A DNA stretch of 64,000 nucleotides from contig OX485806.1 of assembly GCA_950295325.1 (NCBI GenBank), forward strand, positions 56,227,169-56,291,168, in the 5' to 3' direction. The stretch comes from Polytrichum commune (taxonomy: Eukaryota > Streptophyta > Polytrichopsida > Polytrichales > Polytrichaceae). The notes below the pieces were generated by a model. That model was not told the origin of the DNA and did no database searches. It saw only the letters and a list, made by a program, of their open reading frames with translations. This document shows positions 12,046 through 23,419 of this stretch, in pieces (the stretch's first letter is position 1; each line of letters opens with the position of its first letter). The translations under genes were made by a program, and so were the position numbers.

Positions 12046-13522
12046 TGTGAGCCCGAATTCATGCTCACAATTCACGTTAAACTTTATAAAACACTAAAAC
12101 ATGAGAATTAGGATGTCTTGAGTCAGTTGAAGATTAGATGGGGTTGTTGTTTCCCTTGTTAGAATATTGTTTTGTTAAGCTATTGGCTTGAGTTATTAAG
12201 TGCGAAAAAGTAAAAATTAATTAATTAAGTTGGTTAGAGTTAAGGGATGCCATGCTCAAACGGCTTTAGGGTAGGGATGTGGTGTGTGTTAGAAGACTAT
12301 TGGTCGTTTAGTGTTAGGACTCTGTTCGTTTTGGGATGGGGGTCCAGGTGTCCACCGGGCCCTAGAGTTTTCCGGCTCCTCGGAAGATTGTGCTAGCGAT
12401 TGAGCAAGGAGGTTCGGAGGCAGCAGAAGAGAGTGTGGCGGCTGGAGTGCAGAGCTCTGCCGCATCGGGTTGTAGGGTGAGAAGTTGGTGATTACATAAG
12501 GCTGCAATTCGGGGAAAGAGAGAGCGGGCTGGGTGTGAAGTCATGCAAAGGGTTGTTGCTGATTGGAATCCACAAGGTTGGAGGGGAAAACCACCCTTGA
12601 GGGGAGGAGCTGTGGAAGAAAGAAAGGATGGCGGTAGAGCCCAACAACTTCCTCGAGATGCGGCCAGAAGGGAGGAAACTAATGAATTGGTAGCTACAGG
12701 CGTAGATTCTTGAGGAGAGGCGGCTCGCTGATTAGTTGTAGGAGGCGCCAAGGAGCTGGTCTCAACACACCACAACCAGCACACCGAACTGACAAATCAT
12801 AAATTCTTACTGTTACTTACCTGATGGGTCGCAATGCGGGGTAGGGGCTAAGGGAGAGGCAAAATCTGCCCAAGGCAATGAGATGAATTGTTGAGGTGCC
12901 GGCTATGGAGCTGGGCCTTTAGGTTCAGTGACCACACCTGGGGCTCAAAGGCGAATGCGTGGGAGGCAGAACTAGCGGAGTGCGGCAGGGGTCTCGAGCT
13001 ATCAACCGCGGGTGGATTGGGTTGAGTCGAGGGGGTTCGGCCAACACGGGAGGCCGCATTGGTGAAGTGGTTGAGTCCAGGGGGTTCGGCCGAAGGAAGA
13101 AGTGGGCGGTGTCATCACCCATGACTTAGGAAGCTGCTCAGTGGGCCCAAGAGCGGAGGGAGCCAAGGATGGACCAGTGTTAGGCACACTGTAGTATTGA
13201 GTCTAGTGTTAAAGTTCAGTGGGTAGGCATGTCTAAGTGAGGCTTATTCAAGCGGTGAACCTCAGTGAGAGGCTCACATGATCAAGGCACTTGGGTTAGA
13301 ATTTCTTAGATCACGACTTAGACTTTAATTGTTTTCATTTGTGTGCAAGTGAGGCCTAAGTATTTGTGAATGTTTGGCACCTCTATGTATTGAATAAAAG
13401 GATTTATGTTTTCTAGTTATATCATTGGATTAATGGAAAAATATTATAAGATTTGGGAGGCATGTGAGCCTTGGGCCTCCACCCGGACTACGGCGCATAA
13501 AGGTGGGGATTTAGGGCTGGCA
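12046..13522 (+). mobile_element. LTR, family B copy 1 (plus orientation)
   Basis: The sequence starts TGTGAGCCCGAATTC and ends in GTGGGGATTTAGGGCTGGCA. It matches 58753-60247, which lies in reverse orientation, almost base for base across long stretches. The antisense ORF of 140 codons inside also has a counterpart in that copy but shows no domain and is probably not a gene. No matching duplication flanks this copy (CCCAA before, TAAAG after), so one flank may have been lost or recombined. The last 100 bp contain the motif CCCGGACTACG typical of the family's 3' end. Confidence 0.8.
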
Positions 13523-14075
13523 TAAAGGTGCGTCCGCCGGTAGTGAAGCGGGATTAGGAGATTAAGTCTTGGAGGCACAAACTTGAGGGAGAGGAAGAAG
13601 CACTTGGTGTGAGGTAAGTATCTCATTTGGGTTTTGATTTTTGTTATTGGTTAGGTTAGTTGAAATTCCTTTTCTTGGGATGAATTGCAATTTCATTTAT
13701 GCATTTTGCTTTTGAGGATGGAGCGCGGCTTGAAGTAATGTCCTAAACCTTCTTGGGATGACATAAGAACATAATATTAATAGTGCATTCATTAGTTTAT
13801 TAAATCTTAGAGGGATATTAATTTTAGGAAGAGTCAACTTTGACACTCATCTTGGGGTGAGTTTCCAAGTTAGGGTGTTATGAATTCAATGTTGTAAAGT
13901 TGGAAGTGTTATTTGATAATTGCTAAGGTTGAAGTTAAATTGAGTCACGGTCGAGGGTGAGTGCTAACTTGCAGGGGGATAGCGAATTGCTTAAGGTATG
14001 CAATTCTACAAAGTGAATGAATTGATTAATTAAGGCATGCTTTTTGTAATTTTTTTTGTCGTTATCCAGTGGAGA
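13523..14075. other. No recognisable feature
   Basis: AT-rich sequence between two LTRs. It starts with a second copy of GCATAAAGGTG, already present 30 bp earlier. No coding frame of known type is seen. Confidence 0.3.
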
Positions 14076-15049
14076 TGTCGCGCACCTCTCCATGAGGAGT
14101 GCCCGAAACACCATGGGCACAAGGGGGACCCCGGAGTGACACCCGGGACTTGTGGCGCCGTTGGTGAGAGGGCCCAAGTGATCCTAGTGTGGGTGAGGGC
14201 CCCGGGCGTTGGGAACGCCTCCCACCCACGAAGACTAGAAGGCACAAGGGTAAGGCCATGAGTTATGCGTAGCTCATGGCGTGGTGATTCTAGAAAGCTC
14301 AAGAACACCTCAATCGGAGGTGTGAGCTAGGAGTTATGGCCATTTGAGTGGGGCGCTGTCCCGGGACAGCGCCCTGGTACAGCAGTGCCTGGGAGTGATT
14401 CCCGGGACTGCAAAGGTTCAAACAGGCATAACTTCCTCAATACTTGCCCTAATGGGGCAACTGAGGAGTCCATCGGCATCTACGTGAAGCGTAGATGAAG
14501 ATGGAGTGGTTGGTTGTTATGATCAGACATCATACAAGGAAGTTATGATGGTCTGAAGCTGCTGGGGGGTTCTAGGCCCAGCAGCTAAAGGAAAATGTCC
14601 ACTTGGCCCCAACTCTTGGTAGAGAGACAAGAGGTTGGTTGACGGTGGGGTAGGGGCCCCGCGTGAAGTCCTAGAGGCTTATATGGGTGAAGTGGTGTGG
14701 CCTCACCCACCCGAGGCCGAACGGCAAGGCCTCCATGGGCTTTGGCCTATTGTGAGGCCATAGTTGCCTAGTATGCTTTGGGTTGTTGTAGTGTTGCTCC
14801 GGCAACGCGATGATCAACATAGGATTGGACTTCCATGGATGGAATTCCACATCTAGGAATGGGTTACCGATTAAGGGGTGAGTCCCGAAAGCAAAGTAGG
14901 AGGGTTGGTTCCCCTCCTTTGAATTATATGGTCCGGGGTAAGAAGAGTTAACCATTAGCATGGCGGTATGCGAAGGGTTAGCCCTCGTAACCTTTGCTAG
15001 AAAGGAAAATTGGCAAGATTGTCAAGGGGGGCTAGCAAGGGTTGCGACA
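14076..15049 (-). mobile_element. Solo LTR, family C copy 1 (minus orientation, 974 bp)
   Basis: On the minus strand it starts TGTCGCAACCCTTGCTAGC and ends with GGAGAGGTGCGCGACA. The flanks GGAGA (14071-14075) and AGAGA (15050-15054) match at 4 of 5 bases, consistent with an aged duplication. Family copies occur at 36553-37516 and 15962-18522. It contains a perfect 24-bp palindrome. No internal genes are present. Confidence 0.8.
14351..14374. repeat. Perfect 24-bp palindrome
   Basis: Twelve bases (GGGCGCTGTCCC) are followed directly by their reverse complement, centred on GTCCCGGGAC. It sits within the family C LTR; the corresponding place in the copy near 37200 is no longer palindromic. Confidence 0.9.
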
Positions 15050-15961
15050 AGAGAGGGTAATTCCCTAGTTGTAGCAAGTTGTAGAAGGTGGAAACACACG
15101 GGGAGGTCACTTCTTTGTCAAGTTAGAAACCATGTGCGAACAAAGTTTGCTACCCCTATATTATATGCCATAGATAATCTTAAGAATTATGATATTTTTT
15201 CTATATATACATATCCATTAATAATATATTTTGTATATTTTTTTGAAATTTTTAGTCATCTTCATTTTTTCTAGTAATGTTTTTAGTTCAATTCTGCGTC
15301 ATTTTAGTTAGAAACAGTATGTTTTCTAGAAAAAACAAATTATCAAATTTGGTTATCAATTTTCACTATGTAATAGATACCATGTATATGTTCTCATAAA
15401 TTTTTTTTATAAAAGTTTGACCCATTTTGTTGATGCAACTTAGAAAAAATAGATTTTTTTTGTTTGTACGTGGTTTTCAACTTGACAATGGAGTGACCTC
15501 CCTGTGCGGAAACACTACCTCTATGGGCAGTTTTTGGTGTTTTGTGCCAAAAAAAAAGGAGGAGTCTTTGTGGCACTGCTATAGAATGTTAGGAGTGCAA
15601 TGAGGCTAGGTGTTGGACATGAGATTGTCAATTTGATATTGATTTTGTGTAATAAGATAGTCGAACACAATCCCTAGATACCTTGGCTTCGATACATGAT
15701 TGAAGCCCATGTTCGAGTAGTTATGCTTCAAGAAATCTTGAATAAGCAGATGGTATGATTGATTGTGAGAGAAAAACAAATGCTTATTAGACTAGAAGGG
15801 AAATGGAGGGGTGGAGAGGGAGGGAGAGGGAAAGAGAGAGATCTGAGCAGTTTGAGCGGCAAATCACGGATAGGGGCTACATGGATGAGGTTGTGGCGTG
15901 CGGAGAAGACCTAGGAAGATCCTCGCTACCTCCCCTTAATTAACTTCATCATGTAAAAAAA
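15050..15961. other. AT-rich spacer; holds one copy of a 42-bp repeated segment
   Basis: No gene is recognisable. The segment 15873-15914 (GGGGCTACATGG...) recurs with a few changes at 18525-18566, just beyond the 3' end of the family C copy 2 LTR, so the two may be pieces of one older element. Confidence 0.35.
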
Positions 15962-16556
15962 ATCTCAACAAGGGTCACGAGCACTAAGCCTTCATATTTC
16001 ACCATGCTAATGGTTAGCACCCCATACCGCGGACCTTATAGTTCATAGGAGGGGAACCAACCAACCTACTTTGCTTTCGGGACTCATCCCTTAATTGGTA
16101 ACCAATTCTTAGATATGGACTTCCATGCATGGAAATTTAATCTTATGTTAATCATTGCATTGCCGGAACAACACTATAACATCCCGAACCATACTAGGCA
16201 ACTATGCCCTCACATTGGGCCAATGCCCATGGAGGTTGTGTCGTTCAGCTTTGAGTGGGTTCAGCCATACCACCTCACCCATCTAAGCCTCTAGGATTTT
16301 TGGCAGGGCCCCTACTTCATTGTCAAGAAATCTTTTGTCTCTCTACCAAGAGTTGGGGCCAATTGACATTTTCCTCTAGTCGTTGGGGCTATAAGCCCCT
16401 AGCAGCTTTAGAACAATATAGCGTCCTTGTATGATGTGTAATGCTAACAAACAATCACTTCATTGTCATCTACGCTTCACATAGAAGCTCATGGACTCCC
16501 CACTTGCCCGATTTGGGCAAGTATTGAGGAAGTTTTGCGTGCTTAAACCAAGATAG
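15962..16556 (+). mobile_element. LTR, family C copy 2, first part (5' truncated)
   Basis: This matches the first two thirds of the family C LTR at 36553-37516, including CATGGAAAT, CCTCTAGGA and the stretch ending GTATTGAGGAAGTT. The first 40 bp or so are missing. Repeat D interrupts it at about 16557, and the rest continues at 18295. Confidence 0.7.
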
Positions 16557-18294
16557 TACATAGGTAGATTTTAGGCTACAATCTACTATATTTTGAATGT
16601 AAAAAAAGATGAGAATTATATGTGCATTTTTTTAAGATGTCCGAAAATGCCATCTTCATCTTAGAAAAATAAGAGATATAGGAATATAAGAGGGAGGCAC
16701 ATGTTAGGCACTTTTTCTTACTATATGTAGAGTTAGGCTTAGAGTTAGAAGACCTTACCTCATTCACGACAATACGCTACACGAGAGCTAGGTCCTTCGT
16801 ATCTTTACCATTTTGAAATATAAGAGCTTCTAGCTCAACCCTTCATCTTAGTTATTCAAGGTAGACACAAAGTAATTCATAACATAAACTTCATCAATTG
16901 ATTATGATTGAGAGAATTGATGACTGTCATGCGTAGAAACTCACATGAGGTAAGACAGATATATGTGTCGGAAACTGAATGTGATTGAATTTTATAGGAA
17001 TCCCAAGAAGTGAAAAAATTATAGGAATTGAGAGGCAATTGTGTAAGGAGTGATTATGGAATTTTACATGTGACAAGGGAATTGTAGTATTGAGAAACAA
17101 TTATGTAAGTGTTGAGAGATTATAGGAACTCACATGAGGTAAGGATAGTTGTAATGCAAATTTATGAGTGAAGGGAATTACCAAGAGAAACTCGTGAAAA
17201 AAAAATTAGAAACTCACATGAGAAGGGAAAAATTGGAAGGAAATTGTATGAATTGCATGCAAGAACATTGATAATTAAGTTGTGTATTTTCCTAAATTAA
17301 TGATTATCACGAGTCTAAAAGGTATCAAGATCTTAACATAAATCACAATTTATTTCGTGCATAACTATTTCATTCCGCTTTCAATTTTATCATAATAGGT
17401 ATTGAATTTATGTTAATTATATTTCATGAGTACGATTGATTGTCTAAGGAGATTAAATGTAACATGTAATATGTAATCTATGATATGATAAAATTAAATA
17501 TATGAATATCTTACCAAGATTTCATATTATATTATTTCCAATCTAAATATAGATTATGGATGTTATATCTACTGCTTAATATCATTAAGAGATTGTACTA
17601 AAATTAGATCGTAATCTATATAGTTGAGAATCCAAAGGACACACGAGGAGAAGAAGATTAATATTAGAGCAATGATTAAGTTGAGATAATGACTCAATGA
17701 TGCCTCCTCAAGAGTTGATAAAAAAAGGAAGATTAATAAAAGCATTATTACATATGTGAAAATGAAATCTCCTTTACATGGGAAGAGAGTATCTAACAAC
17801 CACTTCATTATTGTAAAAATACTATCCACACATGTTTCAATGGAAAGAAGTTCTGGTAATGGAAACTAACAATTAGGAGACTAAAGATGAGAGTTGAGAG
17901 AGGAAAGAATTTTGGAATGAAAGGTAACATGGCCACTTGGTTACTCAGTGACGTGAAGAGAAGCTACTCGGTTACTTGAAAAAATACTACTTGGCTACAT
18001 TGAAGACGGTTACTTGGCTACATAGAAGATTGTTACTTGGACATTTGAAGACAGTCACTTGATTACCCAAAGAAGATTATTTTCATTACTTAGAGAGTTA
18101 TTTGGCCGTTTGAAGGGAGTTGCATGCGACTTAAGATACTTAGAAAATAAAAGAATACTTGTTACTTGACTACTTACCAAATGTAAAAGAATTGACAACC
18201 GCGAGATGATAACAACGTATGACAAGAAAATTAGGTAGTTTGGTCATCATAATCCGGACGACATTCTAAGTCACTACGATACGGTCAACCCTAA
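16557..18294 (+). repeat. Repeat D copy 1, inserted in a family C LTR
   Basis: A 1.7-kb AT-rich repeat related to 23420-25012 in reverse orientation. Shared blocks include GGCACATGTTAGG, GAGCTAGGTC and TTTACCATTTT. Its second half (17930-18160) is a degenerate tandem array of TTACTTGGCTAC-like units separated by GAAGA-rich spacers. No terminal repeats, TSD or coding frame were found, so the class is unknown. About 170 bp of the host LTR seems to have been lost at the insertion. Confidence 0.55.
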
Positions 18295-18522
18295 GAACAA
18301 GTGGAGGTAGTTGAGCTCTACACAACACATAGCTTATGGCCTTACTCTTGTGCCTCATAGTCTTCATGGGTGGGAGGCGTTCCCAATGAAATGGGCCCTC
18401 ACCCACACTAGGATCACTTGGGCCCTCACACCAACGGCACCACAAGTCATGGGTGTCACTATGGGGCCCAAGTCCTTGTGCCCATGGTGTTTCGGACACT
18501 CCTCGTGGAGAGGTGCGTGACA
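18295..18522 (+). mobile_element. LTR, family C copy 2, final part
   Basis: The sequence resumes the family C LTR at CATAGCTTATGGCCTTA and ends GGAGAGGTGCGTGACA, matching the 3' end of the copy at 37516. It is the continuation of 15962-16556 after repeat D. Confidence 0.7.
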
Positions 18523-20433
18523 CTGGGGCTACATGGACGAGGTTGTGACGTTCGGGGAAGATCCAGGTCTGGACTACTATCTATGACTCGTTTGGAGCAC
18601 CGAGTGTTGCGGACAACTAATCAGGGGCTCCTTCCGAGCAAAGATTGCACTTACCCTTCGAAACTCTGCTCGACATGTTGTGGAATGGCGGGGTCTGTTT
18701 TCTACAGTGGCCTATGCGATCGAAGTGGCCGTCGTTGTATCAACTAAGTCAAGTGGATGAAATGGTGCAATTGTTTTCTATGTTGTCATGGTACGATCTG
18801 AATTAAGTTAGCCCTGTGGGGTTGCTGCCGAGGAGAGCACTCCTGGTATCAAATAGTTGAGCTGTGCCGTTGGGGTACGGTAATCACTAACAATCATTTA
18901 GAGGGCGCAACGTTATTGACTCCTTGCAACCACTCTGTGACGACAGATGGCCAAGGGATTAAGGAAAGATTGTCAGCGAACTGAGTTCCTTGGGGCTTTT
19001 AGCTTAGGTCATAGCCTATTTCTCAAAGAAAGTGGGTGTAGCACAATTGAAACAACCTTCATTTATCTCAATCAGTAGCAACGTGATACCGTCACTATTT
19101 TTTCTTTTCCCATAATCCTTAGTGATACTCCCTTCCATCTACAACCGCACTGCACATTGAGTTTCCTTACGAGTGGTTCCTGAATGTGTAGTCAAGAGGT
19201 TTTGAACACCAAAAGATGGCCTACCGCAAACACGTGATAGTTGTTGGGTGGTTTAATTCAACATTCTTCTTAGGAGCATAAATTCAGGGCCAGGAGAGGG
19301 GTGCTCCAGCTGTTCTCTTCTATCATCACCTTAACTGTCATATGTAGTAAAAACAAGATTTTTGTGGATGGATGCTACCCCATTTGGTCGCCGCAACGAG
19401 TGACAAAATTAGGGTCAAAGAAATAATTGATGGGCTGATCTTAATTCTTATGGTAGTTGTCCGAATTGCTGCCTCTCTCCCACAGTTGCTCACAAAATCA
19501 TCATTGACTGATTCTGCGGCAGCACTTCGAGTGGACCAAGGCAAGGGTTGGGTAGAAGAAGGTGTGCATTGATCATGATGGACACAGACTTTACTCCGCT
19601 TCCTGGTCGATAATTGTTCTTGGGTACATTATGAATGTGAGACAAAGTGCACTATGGTCTGAAGATTGTTTTAAATCCATCATTAGTTAGACGGTAGAGC
19701 ATCTTGCACTGCATGAGTTCAATTCTCCATCTCTTCTCTTGCTGTGGATGGCACATGCTACCTCTGTAGGGGGTTTGGGGAAGGTGGGGTGAACAGGACA
19801 CCGCTTGGCCGCTTGGCCCTCTAGTTGCATGTTAGAAAGGGCAAGGCAGGCAGCAACCGCAAGGTCACAACATCTAGGATGACTACTCCTCAATTCAACG
19901 GCAACAACAGTCGTCTTTCACTGGGGGAAGGCTTTGGTGCAAGCAGCTGGTCTTCAGGAGTGGTGTTCCTTTTATCCTTTTCTTCTTCTTAATCTTCCTT
20001 CCGGTGGTTGCAAGTGGGATGTAGTGGTTGTGACTGCAGCTGAGGGAGGAAAATCGACAAGAATGGTGACTCTATTGTTTTTGATAAAGGAATAGGAGAT
20101 TCCAAGGAAAGGTTGGAGGACAGAGGACCTGACCCTCGGAAAATGTCTGTTGTTGTGGCAACCCTCGCATGGAGGCAGGGAGCCGAGCCTGTAGGTGCAA
20201 AGGAGGCAAGTGTCCCGCTCTCGCGTCCCTGCTCTTTTTGTTTGGTGTGCGCTCCAGTGGCCGGTTCCCTGTGAGTTCTCTCGTCTCCTGGGTCATTCCA
20301 TTTTTCATAGTGAATAATGGAAAAGGCGCCATGTGTGGCAGGAGGGTGCTGCGCGCGGAACAAAACTCAAGTGGCATGAGTTAAGCAGTGGAATGATGGT
20401 TGGATTGGTAGGAGTAGCACAACCAGATGCAGC
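18523..20433. other. No supported gene; possible body of a family B-like LTR
   Basis: Moderate-GC sequence with several overlapping short ORFs on both strands, none with a recognisable domain. Because a family B-type 3' end follows at 20434-20677, part of this stretch may be the same LTR, but no TGTGAGCC start was found. Confidence 0.3.
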
Positions 20434-20677
20434 ATGATTGTGAGGTAACTAGGCCTAGGGTTTCATCGAACATTGTAGGTAACCCACATATCTTTTGTAT
20501 GTGACTCAAGTATCTGTAAATGCTTGTATGTTTCAATAAAATTGTGTCATGGATACTATTCCTCCCTCTATTGACTTGAATGGAAGCATATGTGATGAGC
20601 AACCTAACTAGTATTCGTGAGAAAAGGATTCCCCACCCGGACTAGGACGCAATCAAGGGTGGGGGGATTCTTGCTCA
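20434..20677 (+). repeat. Family B-like LTR 3' end
   Basis: The stretch contains AATAAAATTGTG, a poly(A)-signal-like motif, then CCCACCCGGACTAGGACGC, GGGTGGGGGGATT and GCTCACA. This is the order seen at the end of the family B LTRs near 13480, 48950 and 58100. Confidence 0.5.
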
Positions 20678-20897
20678 CAAAGGACATCCAATGCAAGTAG
20701 TTAGAATGACTTGAAAAAGGTACCATAGGTTGGTAGAAGGTTAGAAAGGTCAGATCTAAACTCGGTTTGCAAAAACCACCTCCGGAAGTTGGCGGATCTG
20801 ACAAAAGATGTGAGCGGGTCGAAATAAAGAATGTGGTCAAAATGACCCGAAAACGCTACCATAGGTTGGTAGCAGGTTAGAGATTCCAAATCCAAGC
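20678..20897. repeat. Imperfect duplication around CCATAGGTTGGTAG
   Basis: ACTTGAAAAAGGTACCATAG near 20710 recurs as CCCGAAAACGCTACCATAGG near 20851, both followed by TTGGTAG and AGGTTAGA. The duplicated unit is about 140 bp and abuts the MITE. Confidence 0.5.
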
Positions 20898-20900
20898 TTA

Positions 20901-21470
20901 GGGGCACTTTATATTAGGGCCCATTTGGCGGCTGGCCCATTTGGAATTGAGCCCACTGCTACCTTAAGTGCACCTTAACTTTAGCCCTACTTTACAAAGT
21001 GGGCCGTTGAGTGGGCCTTGCAATATTAAGTCCATAGGCCCACTTGTAGGGCCCAAATTGGAAATTCTACTTTAAAGTGGGCCTTCTAAATGGGCCTAGG
21101 GATTTTATATTGTAAAGGCCCAATCCACGGCCCACTTGGGCTTAAATGAATTATGCCCTTGCTTGAACTAAAGTCATAAAGTCATAAAGTCATAAATGAC
21201 TATATGACGGAAGTTGGGTGAAGTGGGCCGTAGGTGCGAAGTGGGTCTCCATAAACCCTCGACCCATTTTTTTGCCTTCGGCCTGGTTTTTTCCCTCCAA
21301 GACGCCGCCATGTCACCCGCCACGCAAGCTTTAGACGAAGTGGGCCGACTCTCAATATAAAGCCCTTGGGCCCATATTAGGGCCCATTTGGGCAATCTAA
21401 GCACTTTGATTGGTTGATGCCTAGGGTTTGGAAATGGGCCCTAGAAATGGGCCCTAATATTAAGTGCCCC
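20901..21470. mobile_element. Tourist/Harbinger-like MITE (570 bp)
   Basis: The first 26 bp (20901-20926, GGGGCACTTT...GGGCCCATTT) and the reverse complement of the last 26 bp (21445-21470) differ at only one base. Both ends are flanked by TTA (20898-20900 and 21471-21473). A 3-bp TTA duplication with G-rich inverted termini is the hallmark of PIF/Harbinger-type MITEs. The interior has repeated GGGCCCA/TGGGCCC motifs and no transposase, so mobilisation would need an autonomous relative elsewhere. Confidence 0.85.
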
Positions 21471-21719
21471 TTATATTGTGGAAACAACCTTCAAAACTTG
21501 TAAAAGTGGAGGTGTAGAAATCTCAACGTCATTGTATGTTTGATTCTAAATGGGAGATGAATGTTGCTTATTAAATATTTCTTATTTTTAGGTGTGGAAG
21601 TTTAAAATTTAAATAGAAATATATGTTTTTTTGGAAAATTTCATGGAAAAAAATCAATTTGTACATAGTTGGATCTTGTATGTGTAAAGTCATTCTTATA
21701 TGATTTTGCACACCTGATT

Positions 21720-22060
21720 TTTTCATTTTTGAAGTTTTGCATATTTAGATTGTTGCATTCTAATCTTCATATACTTGATTTCTTGCATACTTGAACTTCC
21801 ACATACTTGAACTGTGAATATTGAAATTCTTGCATATTTGAATTCTTGGATTCTAGGATATTTTGTTGTTTCATTCTTAATTCTTACATACTTGAGTTTT
21901 GCATATTCTAATTCTTGCATATTTGCTTTCTTACATATTTAAATTCTTTCATACATAAATTTTGCATACCTAGCTCTTGCACACTTACCTCGTAAGACTT
22001 GATTTATGCATATTTAGTTCTTGGCATATCTAGCTACAAATTCTTAGTTCTTATATACTT
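21720..22060. repeat. Degenerate minisatellite of TTGCATA-TTGAATTC units
   Basis: Units of roughly 18-22 bp resembling TTCTTGCATATTTGAA recur about 15 times with much divergence. A shorter stretch of the same type lies at 33190-33310, next to the LINE 5' boundary. Confidence 0.65.
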
Positions 22061-22089
22061 GAATATTATTATTTTTGAAGAAAAACTTA

Positions 22090-22150
<61 letters not shown>
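22090..22150 (+). repeat. (ATG)n microsatellite, about 20 units
   Basis: An uninterrupted trinucleotide run. The polyaspartate ORF it creates has no other coding support. Confidence 0.95.
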
Positions 22151-23419
22151 CTATACCAAGTTGTTTTTATTTAAGAAGAAAATCATTAAAGGAGTATATG
22201 GCGATGCCACATAGAGTGTTTCCATGTAGATGATTAAAAATGATATTATGTAGTTAATTGCATGTAGTTGGATGCATCCAACAATGTTGAAGTCCTCCTT
22301 GAAACAATGCGCAATGTAAACATGAAATCCCTCACATTCTTGTTCTTTGAAAATTGTTTTGTGGCTTGATTTTTGTCAATTTTTTTATTTTAGTTAGTTT
22401 TTCAGTCATTTTTTCTAGGTCTACTTAGAATGTTAATGTAAAGACCAATCTTATCCATAAACTTCAAAGCATTTGCCATTGTGATGTTCTACCTCTGGAG
22501 GATTTCAAATACTTGATTCTTGTTGGTGATTCACAAAATTTGAAAAGACTTGGTACGTATTAACAATTGATGCCTTTGTAGGATATTTATGTGAGTTTTG
22601 TTCTACAACCCCCGTTTGGTATCTATATGTATTTTTCCCTTTTCATGCTCAAAGTCAAAGTCTCATAATGTGATTTTATGAATAATGTGAGTTGTTGTGG
22701 CTATAGGTAAGGCTTGTAGGATTTATAACAAGACCACACCTTCCATAATGAGGTCGGAACATGGTTTGGGATTGGACATATAAAAACTATCAAATGTATC
22801 AGAATTAAAGAATTAATAAATTGCATGTTGTTACATAACTAGAGAACAAAATGGAAGTGGAGTCTTTGGAAGAGGTGAAGTTTAGTTCTCAATTCATTTT
22901 CATTATTTGTCAATCATTTGAATTCTTACATACATGATTTATGCATATTTGGATTATCGTATGTAGAGCTTAACTAACTCCATTTGTTTTTAGGGTGGAT
23001 TATATTGTGATGACTGAGAGCATCATCTCAATTAAGATGACTAAACTACATAATCTCTTTGTTGTTTGTTGTTATCATCCTTCGGTTTTGAAGATAGCTT
23101 CCTTTGCTAAATTGATTCCCAAACACTAAACTTGGTTTTATTTAATTTTCTTCAAGTGTTGGACTTTTCATGTGCCGTAGTCGTCTTTTAAGCTCAAATT
23201 TTTACCTCTTGGTAATGATCCAGATCATGTTAACTTTTCCTCACACTTCATAGTGTTGCAACGTTTCATGTGCCATAGTTGTCTTTTTTATTTTCTATGA
23301 GAATTCTTTTGTAGTGATAGAAATTTTCTCTTACTTGATGGTTTAAATTCTTCTCAATTCATATTGGAGTTCCATTTTTTTTAATCAAATGCTACTTCAA
23401 TCCTCTTGTAATAGGAACC
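22151..23419. other. AT-rich, no recognisable gene
   Basis: I see no conserved frame, terminal repeats or LTR ends. A self-complementary GTTGGATGCATCCAAC occurs near 22266. Confidence 0.35.

Noticed and set aside
12362-12784. 140-codon antisense ORF also present in the copy at 59518
   Set aside because: It lies inside a non-coding LTR, has no domain, and its conservation is explained by the near identity of the two LTRs.
20072-20363. Overlapping minus-strand ORFs of 100-124 codons
   Set aside because: No recognisable domain, and the stretch is probably part of an LTR-like repeat.
21999-22214. ORF with a polyaspartate run
   Set aside because: Produced by the (ATG)n microsatellite; nothing else supports coding.
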